DNA from: Phragmites australis
Taxonomy: Eukaryota; Streptophyta; Magnoliopsida; Poales; Poaceae
Direction of reading: 5' to 3'
Assembly (NCBI RefSeq): GCF_958298935.1
Contig: NC_084921.1
Span: 40,147,001 to 40,211,000 of the forward strand
Length of the DNA stretch: 64,000 nt
Part shown: positions 57,493 to 64,000 of the stretch, in pieces
How the letters are laid out: each line of letters begins with the position of its first letter
Position numbering within the stretch: position 1 is the first letter of the stretch
Position numbers and translations under genes: made by a program
Notes under the pieces: generated by a model
What the model was told of the DNA's origin: nothing
The model's input: only the letters and a program-made list of their open reading frames with translations
Database searches by the model: none

Positions 57493-58161
57493 ATGGCTTC
57501 AGCTGCCCGGCCCCATGTGCTCCGCGTGTTGCTCGCGGTGGCCATCGCCGCGGCGGTGCCGTGCGCCCTCTCGGACCCGGCGCCGCTCCAGGACTTCTGC
57601 GTGGCCGACCTCCAGGCCGCGACGCAGCTCGACGGGTTCCCGTGCAAGGCAGCCTCGGCCGTGGTGGACGGCGACTTCTTCTCCCGCGCAATCGTGGCCG
57701 CGGCCAGCACGCGCAATCCGTTCGGCGTCAACTCCACACGCGCCACGGTGGCCACGTTCCCGGGCCTCAACACGCTGGGCCTCTCCATCACGCGCGTCGA
57801 CCTCGCGCAGGGCGGACTCAACCCGCCGCACTCGCACCCGCGCGCCTCGGAGCTCGTGATGGTGCTCAAGGGCGAGGTCATGGTGGGGTTCACGACGGGC
57901 ACCAACCAGCTCTTCTCCAAGGTGGTCAAGGAGAACGAGCTCTTCGTCGTGCCCCGTGGGCTGCAGCACTTCCAGCTCAACACCGGCGCTGGCGACGCGG
58001 TGTTCGTGGCCATGTTCGACAGTCAGTCGCCTGGCGTGGTCACGCCCACGTTCTCGCTCTTCGCGACGAAGCCGGCCATGCCGATAGAGGTGCTCACCAA
58101 GACGTTCCTCGTGGGCGAGGACGAGGTCGGCGCCATGAAATCCAAGTTCGCCGGCTTCTGA
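57493..58161 (+). CDS. Germin-like protein (cupin), secreted
   Basis: This is a single open frame of 222 residues, the normal length for germin-like proteins. Residues 1-27 form a signal peptide (VLRVLLAVAIAAAVP). Cys36 and Cys51 should form the conserved disulfide. Germin box 1 is at 108-130, with metal ligands His113, His115 and Glu120 (PPHSHPRASELVMVLKGEV). Box 2 is at 154-164 with His159 (PRGLQHFQLNTG). One N-glycosylation site (NST, 80-82) is present. Members are hexameric manganese cupins of the cell wall with superoxide dismutase, oxalate oxidase or no known activity. The KGE tripeptide at 127-129 replaces the RGD-like site of some members. I chose this ATG because the hydrophobic signal follows it directly. 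All key residues are present, so it should be functional. The enzyme activity cannot be told from sequence. Confidence 0.95.
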   Translation: MASAARPHVLRVLLAVAIAAAVPCALSDPAPLQDFCVADLQAATQLDGFPCKAASAVVDGDFFSRAIVAAASTRNPFGVNSTRATVATFPGLNTLGLSITRVDLAQGGLNPPHSHPRASELVMVLKGEVMVGFTTGTNQLFSKVVKENELFVVPRGLQHFQLNTGAGDAVFVAMFDSQSPGVVTPTFSLFATKPAMPIEVLTKTFLVGEDEVGAMKSKFAGF

Positions 58162-58363
58162 CATTCAATATCACATTATCACCCGTCTAGCAGTTCAGCT
58201 GCTAATGTATCACATCCAGTCACGTCAGTGCGTGTATTCGTTCGTTTATGATTCTGCCAAAAGTGTAAACTGAATGTTAATCAGTTTTCTTTTCTACAGT
58301 ATCAATATTACTAGCACTAGCAGTTTGTGTTGGATTTATCAGCATCAAACACAACCACACAAC
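58162..58363. other. 3' flank of the germin-like gene
   Basis: This short stretch should contain the 3' UTR. No strong polyadenylation signal or second gene is visible. Confidence 0.4.
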
Positions 58364-58642
58364 CTCGTCTATGACGGCTCGGAAACCCTGTCTCGGATGG
58401 TTTGTGAGCCGTCAGAGTAAATGCATAAGCGATAACCCATTCGAGGTATGTTTTATCTTATATGGTGCTAATCTGAACCGTTTGAGATAAAACTTTCCAA
58501 ACCGTGTGTGATAGTGGTTGCAAATGCCTGAAAAAAGATGAAAAATACTAAAACTAATCAAAAAGATAAAAAAATCTTTTGGACCATCGCGATGTTACCC
58601 ATGGTATCGCTACGGTCACCCAATACTAGTATACCACCATAT

Positions 58643-59373
58643 AGGGATGAAAATGAACAAAAACGAACCAAAAAACACTCTAACGGTTTTTATTTCCGTA
58701 TTTTTTTCTTAAAAACAAAATCAAAAATAGGAAAGTCAGAATCAAGTACGAACTCGGGAATGTCAATATATAAAAAATAAATCAATCCAAACGAAAACAC
58801 GTCGATATCGGCTAGGAACCGATAATTTAAACTAGGAACACTGACCCGTAGAACCATGAATTCAAGCATCGACATGATACATAATTAATTCACATGAATA
58901 AAAATAATTCACATCATACACAGATAGAACACGTAATGACATAAGTCTTCATTGAAAAATAACTAACATGTTGTAACTCGAGTACTCAACACGACACACA
59001 GTCACACAAAATTACTTAGCCACAAATAGACATAGTCACACATATTACAATAATAATCTAATAGAATAGTAAAATACCAAGACAAATGATATTTCACTCA
59101 GCCTATAATTTATTAGCATCATTCATCATGATTCATGTATGGATCACTTCCTGTTTCTTCCTTCTCCTCGTTCTCCTTCTCCTACGATAAAAAAAACAGA
59201 AATCCTAACAGGAAATTCCCGATTAAAAATGTGATACCGAAAATACAATCTAGAAAACAACAAAACCGTTTTCATCCGGTTTTCACGTAAGTCCCGAAAA
59301 TCCAAAAACGGTTAGAAAAAATGTAGAAAACGAATCAATACGAAATGGAATTTATCTTATCGTTTTCATCCCT
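58643..59373. mobile_element. TIR element with 10-bp target duplication (731 bp)
   Basis: Ends AGGGATGAAAA (left) and its inverse TTTTCATCCCT (right) are flanked by the direct repeat ACCACCATAT (58633-58642 and 59374-59383). Further inside, CTAACGGTTTTTATTT and its mirror CTAACCGTTTTTGG suggest longer degenerate inverted arms. A 9-10-bp duplication is typical of Mutator-like elements. It has no coding capacity, so it is a MITE-like MULE derivative. Confidence 0.75.
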
Positions 59374-59418
59374 ACCACCATATCTCACCATTTTCTCACT
59401 TTTTTCGCCAGTGCACAG

Positions 59419-59478
59419 CCGGGATGTTGAACTCGCGACCTACCTATGATCCAACCCTCCAATCAACTGAGCAAGCAC
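59419..59478 (-). other. tRNA-like segment in a CACTA-like relic
   Basis: The minus strand reads TTGCTCAGTTGATTGGAGG, close to an A-box and D-arm. About 30 nt later it reads CGCGAGTTCAACATCCCGGC, close to a T-arm B-box. It is the best preserved of the three segments. The acceptor stem is not evident. Confidence 0.45.
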
Positions 59479-59500
59479 ATGTTTCATTCTAGGGATCTAT

Positions 59501-60350
59501 GGTATATTCCTTTTAACCTACAAATGGTGCATTTAATTGATGTCAAAATTTAGTAATTTTAACACAAGAATTAATTTAAACACTTAGCAATCTAGGCTAA
59601 GTAAACTTATCTTCATTTATATAAAAGAGAACAAGAGAAACAATCCTTGTTTGTGTTGAATATTACTTTTAACCTATAAGTAATGCATTCACTTGGTAAT
59701 TTAAATAAGTGACTTAGCAATTTAAATCATACATTCCTTGAAACCTTCCGGGTAGTTGAGATGTTCTCACTAAGCATTCTGGTGAATCTGTGGAAGGCCA
59801 AATGGCAATGCAAAAAACCATACGACCGTGTGGTGTGGCTCCTCGAGGAGTATAAGCTCACGTCCAAACATCCGATCCGGTGATGTAAATTTTTATTGTT
59901 GTTTTATCAATATATTCCCGTTCTTCTATGTAAATTTCTATTGTTATTTTTATCAATATATTCCAATATTTTTTTAATAATATTATTTTATTAGAAAAAT
60001 ATAAAAATATTATCAAAATCAGTAAATTTCAAAAATAGATACCTATCGGCACTCGGTTTCCCGACAAGTGGACGTGTGGCACCTGTCGGCACTCACCTCA
60101 GGCATGTTGTCATATGGAGTGCCGACATGCCTTTAATAATAAGCTGGGCTGCCGATTTGCCTCTCGCGGCTTTCATCTTCGACACAACCACGAGAGAGGC
60201 GGCGACGACCGACGATGACAGGCGACGACTAGGGGCGTGGCGGGGACACGAGGTGGTGGCGAGGTAGCGCATGGTGGCAGGGAGGCGGCGGCTTGGCTTG
60301 GGGAGCCAGCGATGGGCAACGGAGTACCTGAGTGGCGTAGCGGTGAGCAG
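59501..60350. other. Intergenic stretch, no gene seen
   Basis: AT-rich sequence is followed at 60050-60340 by a GC-rich block with GTCGGCACTC repeats (about 60048, 60086 and 60118). The block may be the 5' end of the Mutator-like element that follows. No supported coding frame. Confidence 0.35.
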
Positions 60351-61150
60351 AGGTAAGTTTTTTTATTTTTTTCAATGTAGAAATTATGATTATAGAAATA
60401 TAGGTAGAAAAATACGAATATTAGAGAGAATTTTGGATTAGAAAATGTAGATAGAAAGTAGTTGTAGAAAATTTAGTATTAGAGAAATTTAGGTAGAAAC
60501 ATAGGAATAGAGACATAGGGACTTAGAGTAGAGGAAGAAATTTAGAAAATTTAGAGACATATGAATAGAAACATAGATATTAGAGTAGAAATTTAGAAGA
60601 AATATAGGATATGTAAAGTAGAATAGTTGCATTTGAATATGTACAAATATTGGAAATTAGAGTATACTGTTTAGAGTGAAATAAGATTGATATGACATAT
60701 TAGAATATTTAGGAAAAATATAGTAGAATGTAGATAGAAACTAGTTTGGAAACTAAATTTGGAAAAATTCAAAATATTAGGTAGAAAATTACTTGGTAAC
60801 AATAAATTTAGAATATGATTGTTATGGTACATTTGGAATTGAATATTTAGAATGTTTAGAGTATAGTAGTTGAATTCTATTTAGTAGAAATATAGGATTA
60901 CAATACTTAAGAGGATTTTGGAAAATTAGAGAAGAATGTTTATAGTAGTAATTAGATGTATATGACAAATTATACGTTCAAAATTTAGATAATATATAGA
61001 AATATGTGGTATACATATAAATCCATGGTATATTTAAAGCTGGATTTGTCGGTTGAAATATTTAGATAGCTGACAGAATAGTTTTTAGCATTTTATAGTG
61101 CTATTAGAATAATTTGTAAGGTAATTAGAGTTATTTTAGCTGATAGAATA
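60351..61150. repeat. Purine-rich low-complexity stretch (TAGAAA-type)
   Basis: Variants of TAGAAAATTTAG, AGGTAGAAA and ATTAGAGA are repeated in an irregular array on the plus strand, beginning after GGTAAGTTTTTTTATT. It could be a long intron at the 5' side of the Mutator-like gene or simple-sequence expansion. Confidence 0.45.
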
Positions 61151-61649
61151 TTGGTGTTGTATATTGAATCAAGGATGTCAATTGTAGTGGGGTTTAGGAT
61201 CTTTTACGGGCCCAGATATGTCATGTATTGTGACAGTGGGGGTGGATTTGACTAACTTCCAGTATGTAAACACATGATTGAATAGTTCGGTTGAGATGAG
61301 GCATGCCGAAGTGTTTGGGTGGCTGTATAATCTACTGCAACTTAGTCTGTTACATCAGCGGTTGACGGTGAAGGTTTTGATCTCTAGGCATCGCGAAACT
61401 GGGTGATAGTGGAAGCTTAAATGCTACAATAAATGGTAGAAATTTGGGACACTGGGGTTGGGATGGGATTTTTCACATTGCATCCTTGTAGAAGCTAGTG
61501 ATGTTGGTTCAATAAAAGTCGGCCCTAGTACTGCTAAAGCTGTTGGTGAAAATGTTATCGATGAGGAGAAGGATGTGGTTTCACAGGTTCCTGTGAGGAC
61601 TAGTGCACCAGCTGAGGCAAAGATGTAAAGAGAAGAGCATAACGACAAC

Positions 61650-63110
61650 GAAAAATTTGAGGTTGTGATGGTTGCTGATCAGGGGGAGCGGGACGAGGCA
61701 CTTGTTGACCAGATGACGACGAGTTTCACACATTTGTGGACTCAGCTACTGGAACAAAATGGGGCATGGAAAGTGGTATCTTGGAGGAATGGAAAATTTT
61801 GCATTGGAGAATTTGACGGTCAACGATGGACACGAGTCCGCATGTGAGTATGATTCCATTGTGGTGATCAAAGGGCAGATGTTTCATGATAAGGTCCATC
61901 TGCAGCATGCAGTGAAGAGATGCTATTTCTCAGGGAAGAATGAGTTTAAGATGGTTATTTTGAATCCTAGGACATATGATATGAAGTGTTTAGCTGAAGG
62001 TTGCACTTGGAGAGTACGTGGCTTCTTTCCGAGGTGTGAGACTTTATAGGTAGCATCCATTATTGAGCTATATATTTGCAATTTGATCCAACCTCTTCCC
62101 GCACACAGGAACATGATCGCTGCTTTTGTGGCTAAGGAGATGTACCTAGAGATTGTGAAGAAGGCTAGTATGTCCCCGTTTGGAATTATGCATGTCATTG
62201 ACAACAGATTTAAGTATAAAATTTCTTATGACATGGCTTGGAGAGCAAAGCATAAGGTGTTAGAGAAGAGGTTTGACACATATAAGGACTCATACCACAA
62301 CCTCACTTCACCGCTAGAGGTAATTCAAAGGAGGAACCCGGGCACCTGCATTACTACTAATGACTTTGTCAATTAGAATCAAGATCGAGTACTTCAGCGG
62401 GCGTTCTGGTCATTCGGTTTTATGATCGAGGCATTCAGACATTGCTGACCAGTGATGTGTGTGGACAAGATATTCCTCACAGGCAAGTATAGGGGGCAGA
62501 TACTCATATCTATCGGGGTAGATAGTGAGAACCAGGTTGTACCTTTGGCTTTTGCATTCGTCGAATGCAAGTCTACGGAGAGTTATCTGTGGTTCCTACA
62601 GTGGGTTAAGAGAGGTGTTGTTGGTAACAGTCCAAATAAGTGCGGCCTCCCTGACTGTCATGCAGGTTTGTTGAACGCTATCAAGACATTGCAGAGTGGT
62701 GCGAGTGGAGTATTGCCGTAGCCGGATTTGCATAGTCGTTGGTGCATACAACATCTAGGTGCAAACTTTTACAAAAATTCAGGAGCAAGAGGTTGATAGA
62801 TCTTTTTAAGAAGCTATGCAAAAAAAAAAACCAAAGACACAAGTTTGATGCTAGGAACCACCCTATGGGAGTGCCTCAATGGCATGAACATCCGTTATGC
62901 AGGTATGGCAACTGAGCTCGAATGTCTACCTCCTTCGATGTCGAGACTTTTGGAAGATGGTTCTTCATGTGTCATAACCTTTACGATTATTTTATGGTGT
63001 GTTCATATTCTTCACTTCATTCTCACTATGCAAGACTTTAATACAAACGACTGTCATAACATTTTCAAGTTTTCATCCACAGCCTTACCGCTGCAAGGAA
63101 TGAATTGACG
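61650..63110 (+). pseudogene. Mutator-like (MULE) transposase relic 2
   Basis: Readable in order are a MuDR-type zinc-finger DNA-binding domain (VHLQHAVKRCYF, then MKCLAEGCTWRVRGF, about 61890-62025) and the linker (SPFGIMHVIDNRFKYKISYD, 62170-62235). The catalytic core follows (VDKIFLTGKYRGQILISIGV at 62455-62515, then LAFAFVECKSTESYLWFLQW and LPDCHAGLLNAI at about 62647-62680). A block near 62735 matches the RWCIQHLGANFYK region. Stops after TL (62047), VN, HC and LP and a frameshift near 61765 inactivate it. It shares all blocks with the relic at 12040-13330. A terminal inverted repeat was not found, and the element may continue beyond the window. Confidence 0.85.
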
Positions 63111-63325
63111 TGGTGCAACGGCTTTACAATGGGGAGTACATAAGAGGGTCTAAAACCAAGTGTGAGCACGAGATAAGGATGGAAGAAGCACGACAACGCC
63201 AAGAGGCACGGCAAGAACAGCAACGGGTACATCAACTACAAGAAAAGGAACATAAGCGACAAGCTGAAGATCTTCAAAGGTGGGAGGAGCATCGTCGTCT
63301 CCAAGAGGACATTCTGAGGCGGTAG
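63110..63325 (+). pseudogene. Coiled-coil segment beside MULE 2
   Basis: A 71-codon frame is dominated by Glu, Gln, Arg and Lys with a heptad-like pattern (EEARQRQEARQEQQRVHQLQ). Similar charged coiled coils belong to the proteins found beside MULE transposases. In relic 1 the comparable stretch lies on the minus strand. Whether it was ever part of the transposase transcript is unclear. Confidence 0.4.
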
Positions 63326-63702
63326 GAGGTGGAACTTTAGAGGTGTGAGGAACTACTACAGAGGCGTGAATGTCTCCTACATCGCTAGGAAGAAGTGGAG
63401 CGCGAAGATGCACATGAAAGAGGGGGGGGGGGACTTGCTCCACGCAGTAGGATCTATTGTAAACTATTCACTTGCAACTTTCCAAATAAAAATCATTTGT
63501 ATTACGAACCCTACTACTAATATGCGTCCACCCAGAATACAACATTTACATGACAGGGTGAGCGTTTATTCAAATACAAACAACACAGTACAAGGAAATA
63601 TAACACAAGGCTAAGGCAACACATCGGGATACAATGTTTCTAGTCATACTGACTTAGAATGACCTATGATGCCTCTCCTGACTCCTAGAATCTGCTATCA
63701 CC
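63326..63702. other. Spacer, no gene seen
   Basis: A G-rich run (63423-63432) and short frames are seen, without a recognised domain. Confidence 0.35.
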
Positions 63703-63960
63703 TTAGTGCTCCAGTGGTGGTGGAGGAGGAGGAGAAAACTTTTGGTGACACAGGCAGGGGCACCACGGATTAAGGCATACGGTAGGATCATCGATGTGAA
63801 TGGCTAGCTCATTGTCCTTTGGAGGGGTTGGAATAGCATCAACCTCACACCTCAAGTTGAAGATACGGTCTTGCAGGTGATGGATGTAATCTTAGATGTT
63901 CTGTTCAATAGGAGGATTGACCCATCTCGTGTAGTGGAAGCTCTCGTCATCGTCTGACTC
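63703..63960 (-). pseudogene. Exon-like antisense segment of a MULE-associated protein
   Basis: On the minus strand an acceptor TATTTACAG precedes an acidic start (ESDDDESFHYTRWVNPP). A predicted helix and a Cys/His cluster (NPWCPCLCH) follow, then a poly-proline tail and a stop at 63703. An in-frame TAA follows EQNI. The C-P-C-x-C-H cluster and position fit the GRF-associated protein seen as a relic at 14035-14470. The rest lies beyond the window end. Confidence 0.45.
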
Positions 63961-64000
63961 CTGTAAATACATAGAATTTTATGATTAAAATGTCCTAAAA

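Larger units (their letters stand above)
58364..59500. mobile_element. CACTA-like relic with a later insertion
   Basis: 58370-58516 has paired motifs resembling CACTA subterminal repeats (GACGGCTCGG, GAGCCGTCAG, AACCGTTTGAGATAAA) and an ATAGTG end near 58511-58516. A tRNA-like segment at 59419-59478 is preceded by a T-run, as in the CACTA at 6080. The 731-bp element at 58643-59373 interrupts it. Outer boundaries are not resolved. Confidence 0.35.

Noticed and set aside
57499..58164. Minus-strand and shifted plus-strand frames over the germin-like gene
   Set aside because: They are by-products of high GC third positions; only the 57493 frame has the signal peptide and cupin motifs.
1..64000. 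CRISPR arrays, bacterial operons or defence systems
   Set aside because: None seen; introns, LTR elements and gene families show plant nuclear DNA.

Overview
This is nuclear DNA of a flowering plant, almost certainly a grass. The evidence is intron-containing genes with GC-rich first exons, grass-type gene families, and long nested transposons of kinds known from cereals (Tekay/Del-like chromoviruses, SIRE/Maximus-like copia LTRs, CACTA, Mutator and Tourist-like elements). A panicoid grass is my guess; nothing I can see proves it. No bacterial operon, CRISPR array, rRNA or canonical tRNA gene is present.

Layout. 1-3994 is the 3' part of a decayed Ty3/gypsy chromovirus ending in an LTR. It sits in a SIRE-like copia LTR (3995-4591), followed by a second SIRE-like LTR (4886-11102). 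That second LTR is split by a CACTA element (6080-10719, 3-bp target duplication GGC), which itself contains a 3-kb solo gypsy LTR (6259-9254, 5-bp duplication TAGTG). 11.6-14.5 kb holds a dead Mutator-like element with an antisense GRF-type zinc-finger relic. 17.0-20.0 kb is an apparently intact multi-exon gene for a plastid-targeted multi-spanning membrane protein of unknown function. 20-25.4 kb has no gene I can support. 25.7-41.0 kb is one coding-poor copia-like element (target duplication ATAAT) filled with gypsy material: three copies of a 3.9-kb LTR, a smaller solo LTR nested in one copy and partly present in a second, and an integrase fragment. The host copia sequence is itself duplicated at the junction.

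41.75-43.06 kb (minus) is an intact single-exon F-box/kelch gene. A Harbinger-like element (43.6-44.2 kb) and CACTA-like relics (46.2-48.7 kb) follow. 49.7-53.1 kb carries two broken gene fragments head to head: the 5' end of a half-size ABCG transporter (minus) and the 3' part of a CLC-e/f type chloride channel (plus). 57.49-58.16 kb is an intact germin-like protein gene with a TATA box. The right end (58.4-64 kb) is a CACTA-like relic with a 731-bp insertion, then a second decayed Mutator-like element related to the first.

Only three genes look functional: the plastid membrane protein, the F-box/kelch protein and the germin-like protein. They are separated by kilobases of transposons and show no sign of acting together. 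The most unusual signals are in the repeats: tRNA-like box pairs in three CACTA-type relics, a palindrome shared by otherwise different gypsy LTRs, and the rearranged nest at 25.7-41 kb.
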